A stretch of 64,000 bases of DNA from Chlorocebus sabaeus (lineage: Eukaryota; Chordata; Mammalia; Primates; Cercopithecidae). A program made the position numbers and the translations under genes. Numbering within the stretch: position 1 is the first letter of the stretch; the number at the start of each line of letters is the position of its first letter. The notes under the pieces are model-generated. The model searched no databases. It saw only the letters and a program-made list of their open reading frames with translations, and was not told the DNA's origin. Shown one piece after another: positions 22,640 through 34,455 of this stretch. The stretch is taken from contig NC_132926.1 in assembly GCF_047675955.1 (NCBI RefSeq), forward strand, positions 12,033,326 through 12,097,325, given 5' to 3'.

Positions 22640-23025
22640 CCACACTAATGTTTCAGTTTATTTCTTCTCTATTTTACTTTTCCATACACAACTATTCCCA
22701 CAGACTGGAACTTCATTGAGCACACAGTTTTTTTTTCTCCTGGCTTCCTACTTGATATGATATCAATAGCATTTCTGTAGGTTATTAATTCGTTCTTAAA
22801 ATAACTTTCAACAGTTTAATATTATTCCATCAGATAGATGAACCAAAATGTATTTAATGCACAATTTTTTTCCATTGACACTTAGAGTGCCTCCAGTTTT
22901 TCACTATTATAAATCATGCAATAATACCATAATGAGTACCTCTAAATAAAAGTCTGTATTCACATCTGTGATGATTCGCTTAGAATAGATTTCTAGAAGT
23001 AGAGCTTCTGGGTCAATGGGCTGGA
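22640..23025 (-). mobile_element. Old L1M fragment, reverse orientation
   Basis: 'cagtttaatattattccatc', 'tccagtttttcactattata', 'atcatgcaataataccataa' and 'agaatagatttctagaagta' are the complement of the ORF2-end/3' UTR part of an old L1. Confidence 0.75.
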
Positions 23026-23387
23026 TGGGCCATCTCTTTGGAATGTTGTGGAGGAGCAGAGAGGGAAGAAATGGGAAGAAATGTAGTCTGCAGGCTGCTT
23101 CAGCAAAGCAGTTGAGAGGTTAGAAAGTTTCAGACTTCAGGAACGGTTCTGAGAGTGGAAAGGGAGTGATAGATGGAAAGAACAAAGTTCAAGACCGGGA
23201 CGTGTAAAGAGAAAGGGTAAAATCAGGAGAGAGGGGTCTGCTTTGGTTTTACAAGGGTTGAGTAGGGGCTAGAGAAAGACATTCAACTAGAAGGGTCTAG
23301 TGGTCCTTCCTCCCATCCTCCATCCATCCATCCATTTGTTAGGCCCCTACGCTATGCCAGGTCTTGTGTTGGATGCTGCACATCCTC

Positions 23388-23675
23388 TTTTTTTTTTTGA
23401 GACGGAGTTTCACTCTTGTTGCCCACACCAGAGTGCAATGGTGCAATCGTGGCTCACTGCAACCTCCACTTTCCAGTTCAAGCTATTCTCCTGCCTCAAC
23501 CTCCCAAGTAGCTGGGATTACAGGCATGTGACACCATGCCCAGCTAATTTTGTATATTTAGTAGAGACAGGGTTTCGCTGTGGTCAGAATGGTCTTGAGC
23601 TCCTGACCTCAAGTGATCCACCCGTCTCAGGCTCCCAAAGTGTTGGGATTACAGGTGTGAGCCACCATGCCGGCC
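23388..23675 (-). repeat. Alu SINE (AluS-like), reverse orientation, with TSD
   Basis: Starts T-rich and GAGACGGAGTTTCACTC, and ends with the Alu 5' complement. Flanks CTGCACATCCTC before it and CTGCACATTCTT after it are a clear target-site duplication. Confidence 0.95.
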
Positions 23676-25690
23676 TGCACATTCTTAAATAGGTAAAATG
23701 TAGCCCCTACCCTCCCAACAAGTTCACAATCCAGTCAAGGAGTCACCTGTAGGCCTGGAGCTTAAGAAAAGAGCCAAGGCAAGAGAGAGAGACTTGGGAG
23801 TCTCCCCTAGAGGTGAGGCCATGAAGGGAAGAGGAAAGAGTGCAAACATGAAGGGAAGAGGTGAGGGGTCTTGCTTGGTCTATGAGTCACCGAGTGTGTG
23901 GCAATGAAGAGCCATCTGTTGGGTGGCCACCACTTCCAGGAGGGGCCAGATTACCCTCCATCCCTCTGCCCCCAACTACCAGCCAGGGGAGGCTCCGTTT
24001 TGAGGGTAACTTATTCAAGGGCGTTCCTTGCTCTGGCCTCAGTTTTCCCATCCTTATGCTGAGGACATTTGGAGAAGTCTCATGCTGGTCACTGTGTCAT
24101 GTAGCCTTGACTTCCAGTCACATACTGGCCACCTTCAGGCTCTCAGAAGCTCCCTTGGCCAGACTGAAATTCCCAGATATAATGAGAATTGTATCTGCTG
24201 TCTTTTTACCTCGTGCCTGCTGTCTTTTTACCTCATGGTGCCCTGTGAGACCGGCCAGCAGGCACAGCAAATGCTCAAAGTCAGTGCCAGAGCCTGCTTG
24301 TCCATGGGGCTTTGTGGTTCCAGCTAGCTTCTCCCTTCCAGGGTGGTGTCCTCAGGGGGCTCTGACCCAGGGTGCAGTGACTGCCACAACATTCAGGTCT
24401 GAGGCCTCCTCCCCCTCCTTGTGTTGAGCCCCCGGTGGACTATACAAAGACAAGGTTTTACTGCCCCTTCTTATTTTTCATCAGTGGGAGAGTGTGGGCC
24501 GGGAGTGGGGCAGGAGTGCACAGGAGACTTTAAAGTTTCTGGACATGAGGAGCTTGCTCAATGAATGGAGTGTGAGCTCTCCTGTCTCATCTCCCTAGAA
24601 TAAGACTCTTTGTCACTGATACTTGCATCCCAGGGAGGGAAAGGAAAGGCAAAGTGTATATTGAAAACATCTCTCACTCTTTTCTGGCCCACATGGGTGA
24701 TTTCTGTCACCCAGTCATTTCCCAAGATATGGGAGGTCCCTAGTTTGACTAGGATGCAATGAGGGAGATTTAAGCTCAGCCCTAATAAACAGCAAAGCCA
24801 AATAAAAGCAAAACCACCTCATCATTTGTTGAATCCTTAATTTGACACAAGCACTGCACTAAACTCTTTCAAGTGCATTACTTTAATAAACCTGTGGTAT
24901 TGGCATTATTGCACACATTTTACAGAAAGGAAAGCTGCACTCAAGGGAGTGACTCCCTTGGACTTCCCAAGGTCATGCAATTTGGTGGTAATGGATTTGG
25001 CATCCAGTGAACTCGAAAAGTCATGTTTCCAGAAAGTCCTGGATCCTCAAGGGCTGGAGGGGAACACAGCCATGGAAGCCAGCTGCGTCCACAGCTCCCA
25101 GATGCCTTCACTGGTGACTGCTCACTTCATGCCCTCCCGGAAGGGCCCCTTGGCTGAATGGAGCAGAGCACGCTGGAAACCATCACCATCCTTTCCCAGC
25201 GACAGCTTCCCCTCTCTCCATGGCAAGAACAAATCAAAGTGAATCAAATGGCCCACCAGCTGCAGTAACCGAGGAGGGCCGTTCTTAGGATGGTAGCCTG
25301 AGAAGCTAGATGACTATCTTAATTAACCCCTCATGTCCTGGATGCAGGAACATGGGTGGCCTTGCTGAGGAGGAAGTGTGGATGGACAGACGCACGTGGG
25401 AATGGTGGATACAAAACTGGAGCCTTTAAAGGGCGTGCAGTGCCGAACCTGTAGGGAATGGAAAGACGGGGAGGCCCTGGTTCAAGGGCCAGCTCTGCCT
25501 CTGGCTTGCTGGGTGGCCTTCCCCGGGCCTCGGGTTCCTCATCAGCCAGCTCGACCTCTCAACTCCCAATGAGCGCCTACCACGTACTAGGCCCTGCACC
25601 AGGTGCTGGGGAAGTAGTCAAGGCCAGGCAAAATTCCCTGCCGTCACAGGGCTGGACTCTCAGTGGATGAGCTGGATCATAAACACATGA
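23676..25690. other. Non-coding block with MIR/L2 relics and a 22-bp duplication
   Basis: No gene seen. A 22-base unit (CTGCTGTCTTTTTACCTCGT...) is repeated once in tandem at 24195-24238. A MIR-like relic spans about 24800-24990. An L2-like piece is near 25570-25690 ('agcgcctaccacgtactagg'). The 188-codon frame at 23861-24427 looks accidental. Confidence 0.45.
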
Positions 25691-25696
25691 ATAACA

Positions 25697-26092
25697 GGGA
25701 GATGTTGGCCAAAGGGTACAGAGTTTCAGCTGTGGAGAATGAGCAAGCTCTAGAGTAACGCACAGCAAGGAGACTGTAGTCCCTAAGACTGCACTGTAGC
25801 AAGCTCTAGAGTAACGCACAGCAAGGAGACTGTAGTCCCTAAGACTGCACTGTAGTAAGCTCTAGAGTAACGCACAGCAAGGAGACTGTAGTCCCTAAGA
25901 CTGCACTGTATACTTGAAATTTGCCAAGGGAGTAATTCTCACCACACACAGAAAGGTAACTATTGGAAGAGATGGATGTGTTCATTAGCTTGACTGTGAT
26001 AATCAGGCCATCATCTATGTGTGTATCAAGACATCACACTGTATACCTTCAACACAGACAATTTCCATTAAAACATTTAAAAACACCAAGCA
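25697..26092 (+). mobile_element. Old L1 3' UTR (L1M type)
   Basis: 'ggccaaagggtacagagttt', 'gtatacttgaaatttgccaa', 'gatggatgtgttcattagct' and 'tgactgtgataatcaggcca' follow the 3' UTR of an old L1. The part between the first two phrases has been triplicated (see 25743-25910). Confidence 0.85.
25743..25910 (+). repeat. 56-bp tandem repeat, three near-identical copies
   Basis: The unit begins AGCAAGCTCTAGAGTAACGC and ends ACTGCACTGT. It recurs with period 56 (copies anchored at 25745, 25801 and 25857). Copies differ by about one base. It lies inside an old L1 tail, so near-identity means a recent expansion. Confidence 0.95.
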
Positions 26093-26129
26093 CATGCATG
26101 GGTAATATTGTTGCGGGAGCAGTAAGCGC

Positions 26130-26520
26130 TGTGCAGAAAAACAAGGCAGCATTAGGCAATGCGTCGGGAGAGATGTGGAGGGAGCAGCCATTGCAGACAG
26201 GAGAGGATTTGAATGAATTGAGGGAGACAGTCCAGGGAGATTTGGTAGAAAGAGCCCAGAGCCCAGACTGAGGGAACAGGGATGGTGAGGACCCTGACGC
26301 TGAAGGAGCTCCATATCCTAGCAAGAGTAAGGCAGCCTGGTGTTTGGGGTGCATCACCTGGGGCGGGGCCATGGGGAGAGGGAGACAAGCAGAAAAGGAC
26401 AGAAATGCAGAGGACAGATCATGCAAAGCCAACAGGCCACCGAGAGGAGTCTGCATTTAACTCTAAATGTGTCAAGAAACCACTGGCGACAGTTTCCAGC
26501 AAGGGGATTATAATGGTATG
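26130..26520 (+). repeat. L2 fragment
   Basis: 'gacagatcatgcaaagccaa', 'gagtctgcatttaactctaa' and 'agaaaccactggcgacagtt' resemble a typical L2 3' region. Confidence 0.55.
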
Positions 26521-26524
26521 TGAT

Positions 26525-27290
26525 TCATTTTTCATTTTAAAAATATGGAAATGGTCCATCAATGGGGAAAAAAAGCAAAATGTAGTATCCATACAATGGA
26601 ATATTGTTCAAACTCAAAAAGGAAGGGAGTTCTGACACAGGCTATAACAGGAATGAACCTTAAAGACATAACGCTAAGTGAGGGCCGGGTACGGTGGCCT
26701 GTAATCCCAGCACTTTGGGAGGCCAAGGCGGGCCAATCCCAAGTTTGAGACCAGCTTGGGCAACATGGTGAAACCTCGTCTCTACAAAAAATAATTAGTC
26801 GGGTGTGGTGGTGGCACATGCCTGTAGTCTCAGCTACTCTGGTGGCTGAGGTGGGAGGATTGCTTGAGCCTGGGAGGTAGAAGCTGCAATGAGCTGTGAT
26901 GACGCCACTGCACTCCAGCTTGGGTGACAGAGTGAGACCCTGTCTCAAAAAAAAAAAAAAAGATATTACACTAAGTGAAATAAGCCACCACAAATCCTGT
27001 GCATGACTCACTTATATGAGCAACTTAGAACAGTCAAGTTAATAGAGACAGAAAGTCCAGTGGTGGCTGCCAGAGGCTGAGGGTAGGCAGAACTGGGGAA
27101 GTGTTTAATGGGTGCAGTGCAGAGTTTCAGGTTTGCAAGAAGAAAAATGTTCTGGAGATGGTTGGTGGTGATGGTTGCACAACATGTGAATGTACTTAAT
27201 GCCACAACTGTGCACTTAAAAATGGTTAAAATAGTAAATTTAATGTGAGATACATTTATCACAATTAAAAACATGGGAAAGGATGCTATG
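26525..27290 (+). mobile_element. Old L1 3' end, split by an Alu
   Basis: L1M-like sequence ('ccatacaatggaatattgtt', 'ccagtggtggctgccagagg', 'gtggtgatggttgcacaaca', 'cacttaaaaatggttaaaat') runs on both sides of the Alu at 26683-26961, which interrupts it. Confidence 0.85.
26683..26961 (+). repeat. Alu SINE (AluJ-like) inside an L1
   Basis: GGCCGGGTACGGTGGCCTGT through a 15-A tail. Flanks AGACATAACGCTAAGTGA and AGATATTACACTAAGTGA form a diverged target-site duplication, proving insertion into the L1. Confidence 0.95.
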
Positions 27291-27311
27291 CAAAGAATGG
27301 TCTGTGGGGCG

Positions 27312-27686
27312 ATATTTGTCTGCTTGGGCTGACACAATGGAATGCCACAGACTGGGTGGTTAAATAACGAAAATCTGTTGTCCCACAGTTCTGGACACTG
27401 AAAGTTCAAGACTAAGATTCGGGCAGGGGTGGTGTCTGGTGAAGTTTCTCCTCCTGGCTTGTGGTTGGGCATGTTGTCCTCACGTGGCCTTTCCTCTGTG
27501 TGCGTGTACTGCTGGTGTCTCTTCCCCTTCTTACAAGGACACAGTCCTGTTGGATTAGGATCCCAACCTATGACCTTATTTAACCTTAATCACCTCTGCC
27601 AAGTCCCTATCATCAAACACAGCCACCTTGGGGGTTAGGGCTTTGACATATACATTTTAAGGGGACACAGTTCAGTCCATGACAGC
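27312..27686 (-). mobile_element. MLT1 (MaLR) LTR, reverse orientation
   Basis: 'aatgccacagactgggtggt', 'cccacagttctggacactga', 'acaaggacacagtcctgttg', and 'ggggacacagttcagtccat' are the MLT1 LTR complement. Confidence 0.85.
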
Positions 27687-27689
27687 AGT

Positions 27690-28685
27690 GACAGTGCTGA
27701 CAGGTTTAACCAGGCATGTTGAAAGGAACATTAGTATTTGCACGTGACCTTTTAAACCGCAGTTCTGTACTTGTGATGTTGGCAAGTTATTCAGCCTCTC
27801 AAAGCCCCTGGTTTGGAATAAAAACAACTCACAGAGAAAGGGCTGGACTGAATACAGGAATCCTTGTAAAGCCCACAGAAAATAAGTAGCACTCAATAGA
27901 GGATGGCGATGGCCATTCCCCTCATGTTTGAGTTTGAAATGAAAGCCACTGTTTCTGAACTTGTGAGGCCTGGGCAGAGTTAATCAGCACAGGGATGTCG
28001 CGGATCATTCTGTAATCCAATATGCTTCATGGCTTAGAGACATCCCGGGCTCTGGGTGACAGCCGGCTCCAAGCTGATGTCTACAGATACCATGCAGCAA
28101 GCCTGGGCTTGGCCCAACCTGCCAAGCACAGATGGTTTGAAAAATGTCATCCAAACTGGCCCAGGGTTAATCAAAAGATTACAGAAAGAAAATTAGGATA
28201 GGCTAACCCTGGCGTCTCAGATACAAGCCCCAGAATCTCACCCCCGCTACCTGATTCCTACCCAATTCTCTGCCTCAGCTTCCAACTGACCTCATTCCAG
28301 CGAGAAATGAAAATTGGCCAGGCTAGAAATACAACTGGAAATCTTGCTGGGTGGTGTTTCCTTTTCTGTCCCCTCCCTGTAGCCTTGGCTGTCGGGCCTG
28401 CTCCCCATATGTTTTGTTGTTTGACTGCAAAAGGTGACCTGTGGGTAATGGTTCAGGGGATGGATTGGTTGGGCTTGGGTCTCAGAGGGTATTCTCCTCA
28501 ATTGCACTTCTTTAGTCAGAATGGAGGCCCTGAAATCTTGATTTCTAAAACAAGAGTGTGTTGCCTCTTGGCCAAACTGGGAAGGAATCTGTTTTGTCTT
28601 CGTTGCCTTCTTACCCTGGATCTGATTTTCAGAAATGGAAAAAGTGTAATGGGGATGGACTGGGGAGGGTGGTAAAACCCAGGGC
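27690..28685. other. Non-coding block, nothing recognised
   Basis: Unique sequence of the KCNIP1 intron, apart from a possible MIR remnant at 27740-27900. It is low in repeats, with no exon evident. Confidence 0.4.
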
Positions 28686-28689
28686 TTGG

Positions 28690-28935
28690 GGCCAGACCGC
28701 CTAGGCTTCCAGTTGTGGCTACGCTTCACGCTGGCTGTGTGACTCCAAGCCAGGCCTGTCCCCTCTCTGAAACTCGCTCTTTATATCTGCAAGTGGGGTT
28801 AATTAGAGCACTCTACCTCCTAGGGTTCTCATGTGCACTAAGTAAAATGGTGGGCACGGAGTGCTTAGGCAATGCTGGGCACACGGCAGGTGCCACCAGC
28901 AGTGCTGCAATTTTGTTTAATCTTTAAATTCCAAA
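28690..28935 (+). repeat. MIR SINE
   Basis: 'ttccagttgtggctacgctt', 'tggctgtgtgactccaagcc', 'ctctctgaaactcgctcttt' and 'agggttctcatgtgcactaa' follow MIR. Confidence 0.8.
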
Positions 28936-29017
28936 GCTGAGAAGCCTTTGAAATCAGCAGCTCCTTCATTTTAGAGATGAAGAAACTGAGGCCCAGAGAA
29001 AAAAGCCATTTGCTCAG

Positions 29018-29354
29018 TGCAGTGGGCTGAATGTTTGTGCCTCCTCTCCCCCAAATTTACATGTTGAAATCCCACTCCTGAGGGGATGGTATTTGAAGGT
29101 GGGGCCTTTGGGAGGTGATGAGGTCATGAAGGCGGAGCCTCTTGAGTGGGGTGTGTCCATAAGAAGAGGCCAGAGAGTTAGCTTACTCTCTTTCCTCCAC
29201 TGAGAATACAACCGGAGATGCTGTCTGTAAGCCAGGAAGAGTCCCCGCCAGAACTCCACAGTGCTAGCATCCTGATCTCAGACTTCCAGCTTCCAGAACT
29301 GTGAGAAATACATTTCTGTTGTTGATAAGCCACCATGTCTTTGTACGGGATGTT
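29018..29354 (+). mobile_element. MLT1/MST-type MaLR LTR
   Basis: Starts TGCAGTGGGCTGAATG, contains 'ggtggggcctttgggaggtg' and 'cttccagaactgtgagaaat', and ends near 'gataagccaccatgtctttg', the MaLR LTR layout. Confidence 0.85.
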
Positions 29355-30450
29355 AAGCCATCAGGTTGATAAGCAGCCTGATGGCCTAAGACAGCAATCA
29401 AAGGTGAGGATTTGGACTTAAACCCTCCATTTTGGTCTGGCTCCAAAGCTGTTGTTCTTAGCACCTCTAAGAACACAAAATGGAATCTCAGCAGCTTCAG
29501 CCAGAAGGGACCAAGGTTAGCTTTGTATTCATGGTCCTCCTACCCTCATCCTAACAGAGAAGCAAGGCTTTCTTCTGCCCCTAGACTGGAGACCTGTGAG
29601 CAGTACAGAGAGGGTGGTCAGTGGTGACAGTAAATGACCTCCCGTGAGTCTTTTTCAGGAGTCCTGGCTTCTCTTTCCTCCAGCTGGCCCAGGAGGCCTA
29701 TGCAATTTCCTTATTTCCACATCCTCTCCCACAAAGCTCCTCTCCCTGCCTGCCTGCCTTTAAGCGGGGTCCCCCCTCCTGCACTTCTGGGTGGGGTGCA
29801 GGTGGATAAAGGGGAAGAACCCCCGCCTCACCAGAGCACCTGTCCAACTGTGATGCATGCGTGGTGTGGACCTGCACCCAGGGGCAGTCCCCCGGCAGAG
29901 CATGAGAGCGGAATGGGGGCAGGACCAGGCCTTTGGTCTTGTTTGCACTGACCCTTGTCTCATCCAGGTTGGTCTGGCTGGTCACTGCTGTCAAATTCCA
30001 ACACAGGAATTCAGAACAGGGAGATAGGGAGTGGCAGGCTGCAGAGAAAGCCTGACTAAGACCAGACCTCAAAAAGGGAACTCCAGGCACACGGCCCGAT
30101 GTTGCTCGGCAGGGAAAGCATTTAGTCATCATTTATTCAACCTTCCCCGGCTGCAGGTGCTTGAGGCACTCACTCTACGTGATTCCCATGTGGTGAACGC
30201 TTTTGCAGGGCTCCCGTTCTCATGGGAATGGATGGCCAATAAATCCATAAACAACAAAATAAAAAGGATCATTTCATTTTGTTGGCACATTTTCATTACA
30301 GAACTTGTCATCAAGAGTGACTGGGAGCAGGGGGGATAATTTTGGAACAGCAGCACATCTGGATAGGAGCCGGGAAGAGGACTTGACCCACAGAGGCTCA
30401 GCCTCGTTTCTCTTGGCTACAAGTCCAAAGTCATATCACAGGAGAAGAGA
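29355..30450. other. Non-coding block, possible L2 piece
   Basis: No gene. An L2-like piece spans about 30130-30340 ('atttattcaaccttccccgg', 'ttctcatgggaatggatggc'). Overlapping open frames at 29634-30132 on both strands look accidental. Confidence 0.4.
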
Positions 30451-30454
30451 ACGG

Positions 30455-30700
30455 TGGGGAACCTGACTTTTACTGAGCAGCTTTTATGAGCCAGGTCCTG
30501 TGCCTGTCACATGTCCCATCTCATTCCATCTCCAGCAGCCACATGCGATGGAAATTACTGGCCCATTTATGGAAGGACACAGACTTAAGATGGGGAATGG
30601 CTTGTCCAAGGCTGTCCTGCTGGCACAAGGCAGGGTTGGAGCCCAGGTCTGTCTGGATCCAGAGCTTTCCCGCCCTGCATCCTGCTTCCCTCCACAGTGA
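30455..30700 (+). repeat. MIR SINE
   Basis: 'gacttttactgagcagcttt', 'tatgagccaggtcctgtgcc', 'tggcccatttatggaaggac' and 'ggttggagcccaggtctgtc' follow MIR. Confidence 0.8.
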
Positions 30701-32390
30701 TGACTTCACATCGCCACTTCCACCCTTGGAAAGCAGTGGCTTTCAGGGATTTGGGACCTGGATCTGGTGACAGAGGTGGCCCAGGGAAGATTCTGTAACC
30801 TAAGAAGACTGGGGAAGATGAGGGTCCCTCTGGCACGGCAAAGGAGGCCCAGGCCTTAGAAGGCTGATGAAGACCTGACTAGATGTACTCCTCCCAGGGC
30901 TATGGTGTTGCAGCCTGTACTCTCCTGCCTGCCAGAGGGCCCCATTTCCAGCTACTTTTAATTTGGAGCAAACTAGCCGCTCCCCTGTGGTCCTGAAGTT
31001 AATAGGATGTCTGTGCAGCAGTGGCAGGATAAATGGCCCTGAACAAATTATTCCTGCATGGTATCAGGGTTATCTAGGAGAAAGACACGGAGGCTCCAGA
31101 GGAGCAGGTGATCCCACCTTCTTTGCCCTCTGCTGTGCGACTGTGGAGACCCCAGTGAACTGAGCACCTGGACAACACAAATGTGTCAGGGAGTGCTGGG
31201 CCTGCTGCAGAGGGGCAAGGGTGGTGGGGTCAGTAGGCTGGGATGAAGGCTACTGGACATCAGGAGGGCCAGGGTGAGCACATGCCCCTCCTGGCAGGCT
31301 CTAGCTTGGGGCTGGAGAGGGAGGTGGGGACCCAGAAGCCCTGGATAATCAAACTTTCTTCCTGTGACAAGGCACCAGCACTCAGAGGTTCCAGGGCTAT
31401 AGAGAGTGAGTGGGGCTGTGGTAACATGACCAGAGTGCTCGCTCAGCCCTCACTGCCAGGACAGTGAATGAATCAGGACTCAGATCGGGGGGACTCTCTT
31501 TCCCCAGGATGAGGCAGCATTGAAGCTTAGCTTTTCACAGGACAGGTGGCATTCTTCTTTTGGTAGAGGACATGATATCTCCCAGGTCTCAAAGTCCCCA
31601 GTGTGAAGGCCTCTGCTTTCCCAGACAATTCCAGTAAACAGCTGCAACATCTCAATTCCAGCCTCTGCCTAGTGTCCAAAGCTTTGTGTATTTTCCCACA
31701 CCCAAGACCACTTCTCACACTTGCCCTGTAAGAAGGAAGAGCCATGGGGGAGCGGCCCAGTGACTCAGTGGAGGAGTAGGCAGAGCCTACTCAGTGTCTG
31801 GCAGGTGCCTTGGTCCCACACACCTGCCTGAGAGGTTATAAGGATACTGAGAGAGCATGGGTATGGCTGTCCTGCTGACCTTGGCCTCTGGAGTGTTCCC
31901 TTTCCCCATCACCCAGGTGATGACACTTTAATGGAATTTGTCACAACCTTTTGCATGACAGGTGGCTGCTCTGACGAGACCCAGCAGGGAAAAACCCACC
32001 AAGAAAATTAGTGGGTTGCTGGGGGACTCTCTGCTGGTGGCAAGGTGGGGAGTAGTGCAGGCAGGCATGACTTCTCCAGCCCTAGGAGTGCAGAGGAATG
32101 TATCTTGTCTTGGCACCAGCAGGACCTAGGTTCTAATCCCAGCTCTGCCACTCACCAGGGGAGCCACCATACTTAGCAAAACCTCAGTTTCCTTATCTGC
32201 TGAAATGGTGATTGCAATCCCTACCTCCAGGATCAAGACTAGATTGAAGCAAGGAAGGTGCCTAGGGCACAAAATGTAAGAGGGGGCCCTGCAACAGCAG
32301 AGCTGGGATTTGCCTGTGAGCTGCTAGCCCTTACTCAATATCATCATTACATTAAAAAACAGTCTTGTGCCATTGATGTTATTATTATCT
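30701..32390. other. Non-coding block, nothing recognised except MIR-like ends
   Basis: Unique intronic sequence. MIR-like remnants lie near 31780-31860 and 32110-32250. No exon evident. Confidence 0.4.
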
Positions 32391-32412
32391 CCAATTAAAA
32401 GTGGGGAGCTTG

Positions 32413-32515
32413 AACCCGGGAGGCGGAGCTTGCAGTGAGCCGAGATTGCGCCACTGCACTCCAGCCTGGGCGACAGAGCGAGACTCCGTCTCAAAAAAAA
32501 AAAAAAAAAAAAAAA
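32413..32515 (+). repeat. 5'-truncated Alu with perfect 16-bp TSD
   Basis: Only the last ~80 bases of an Alu and an A tail of about 23 remain. AAAAGTGGGGAGCTTG at 32397-32412 is repeated exactly at 32512-32527. The cut site reads TT|AAAA, the L1 endonuclease preference. A perfect duplication marks a young insertion. Confidence 0.95.
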
Positions 32516-32527
32516 GTGGGGAGCTTG

Positions 32528-33240
32528 GCTTGGGGTGGTGTTCAAATGACACAACTTCACACAGCTGGTAAGAGGCAGAGTTGGTACTCCAGCCTGGCCT
32601 GCCTGAAGGCAGAGTCATGCCCAGGTCCAAGGTCAGTCTCTTGAGGATCTTGAACAACAAGAGGAGGAGGCAAGAGGAACAGTGTGTCTCTGATGGGGGA
32701 GCTGAGGTTTTGTCTCGAAAAAAGAGGAACAGCCTGGGCTGGGGCGGGAGGGGAGAGTTACAGCTCCAGGGCCTTGTCCTTGAGATAGATCTCATCTTCC
32801 CACACCCCTTTTCCCCACCCCCGCAGCCTCATGGGTGGCCTGGAGGACACTAGAAGCTCTCCTGGATTGGATTCCTCCCTTCTGCTCACTTTGGCTCTGT
32901 CAACCGTGCCTGGGGTAACATTTGTTCCCGGTGTGCAGAAGGAGATGAGTTTAAACCTCCCCAGCCAGAATGGAGCCTGCACAACTTCTGGCTCCTGCCA
33001 GAGGCCCCCAGGAAGTCTGTGAGGGGGGTGGGGAGCTGACTGTGCAGAAAGAGGAAGAGGCAGGTTCCCCAGACCCCTGATTTCACGAAGCATCCGAGCC
33101 AGGAGCTGAGCTTCTCCTAGGTTAAACAGCAGGCAGGGGCCTGACTCTGGGAGTCAGGCTTTTAACTCCTAATAAAGAATCAGGTGAGAGAGATGGCTCT
33201 GGGCAGGCCCTTAAGAAAAGAAGTTCAGCAGAGGGGAAGC
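32528..33240. other. Non-coding block, nothing recognised
   Basis: Unique sequence with several overlapping open frames on both strands (32581-33093), none of which resembles a known family. Confidence 0.4.
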
Positions 33241-33261
33241 AGTGGTCTAAAGTCATCCAGT

Positions 33262-33557
33262 GGGCAGATGTGGTGACTCATGCCTGTAATCCCAGCACTT
33301 TGGGAGGCCAAGGTGGGAGGGTCTCTTGAGTCGGGAGTTTGAGATCAACCTGGGCAACATAGTGAGACCTTGTCTTTACAAACATTCAAAAATTAGCTGG
33401 CTGTGGTGGCACACACGTGTGGTCTCAGCTATTTGGGAGGCTGAGGTGGGAGGATTGCTTGAGCCCAGGAAGTCGAGGCTACAGTGAGCCACGATTGCAT
33501 CACTGCACTCAGCCTGGGGAACAGAGTGAGACCCTGCCTCAAAATAAATAAATAAAT
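33262..33557 (+). repeat. Alu SINE (AluJ-like) with TSD
   Basis: 'gggcagatgtggtgactcat' through an (AAAT)n tail. Flanks AAAGTCATCCAGT (33249-33261) and AAAGTCATGCAGT (33558-33570) form the target-site duplication. Confidence 0.95.
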
Positions 33558-33704
33558 AAAGTCATGCAGTAACTGACAAGGCCATAGGCTCTCACAAAGT
33601 GATCATGAGATGTTGCTGTCAGAATCTGTGCCTAGTGCTGAGAAAACAAGTAGTGAGTGAGAGGGAGTCCCAGGCAGGAGGGGCTCTCAACCATGAGAGT
33701 ATCA

Positions 33705-33870
33705 GCTAATAACAGTAGTCGGATCCGTCAACACTACTGAGCACCTAATAGGCAGGGAGCTTTATCTATACAATCTCATTCAACTCCATAAGAAGGGTAT
33801 TGTAATTCGATTTTATAGATGAGGAAACTAAATGCCAGGGAGGTGAGAGACCCAGTCCGAGGCTTCCAAG
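33705..33870 (+). repeat. MIR SINE
   Basis: 'actgagcacctaataggcag', 'atacaatctcattcaactcc', 'tagatgaggaaactaaatgc' follow MIR. Confidence 0.8.
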
Positions 33871-34299
33871 CCAGTGTGCAGCATTCAGGGATGTCTCAAT
33901 CTAGAAACCAACTGTGCTTCTCACTGCATTCGTGGTTTGCAAATTTTTTTATTGCCAAAGAGATTCTTTAAATTTGGGAGAAATCCAGTCAATAAAACAA
34001 ATACAAATAGAGCTGGAGGGGTGGGAGTGGGGATGCCAGAGGCCTGCCCACCCAGCCTTTCCTTCTGGGAACAATCTTAATGCCCTTCCCTAGACACTAC
34101 ACAAGCTCAGACAGAGCCTGAATGTTTTATGTGGCGGGAGGCTTATGCAGGCTGGAGGCTGGAGGCTTCAGACTCAGCTTGCTGCAGCTAAACAGAGTTC
34201 AGAGAGCGTTTGCTGAGCACCTGTGGGACAGGTGTTGCTTAGTGCTTCCTAGAAAGCTCCTGCGCCAGGTGGCATCTCAGGCTGATGGCTGGTGTCTGT

Positions 34300-34455
34300 G
34301 CCGTGCAGTGCTGTTTCATTCATTTAACACAGTAACATACATACTCCATTCTGGGCACCATACTAGTAGCTCTGGCTACAGTGGTAAGCAAAAAAATGCA
34401 CACGGTCTTGCCTTCATGGAGCTGAAGTCTAGTGGGGAAGAGAGCCTTTAGCAAA
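34300..34455 (+). repeat. L2-like fragment
   Basis: 'ccattctgggcaccatacta', 'gtagctctggctacagtggt' and 'tgccttcatggagctgaagt' resemble an L2 3' part. Confidence 0.6.

Noticed and set aside
23861..24427. 188-codon open frame on the + strand
   Set aside because: No family resemblance, no splice or promoter context, and it contains a 22-bp tandem duplication. Most likely chance.
25743..25910. Three evenly spaced repeats, CRISPR-like at first glance
   Set aside because: The copies are head-to-tail with no spacers, in a primate L1 tail. It is a minisatellite, not a CRISPR array.
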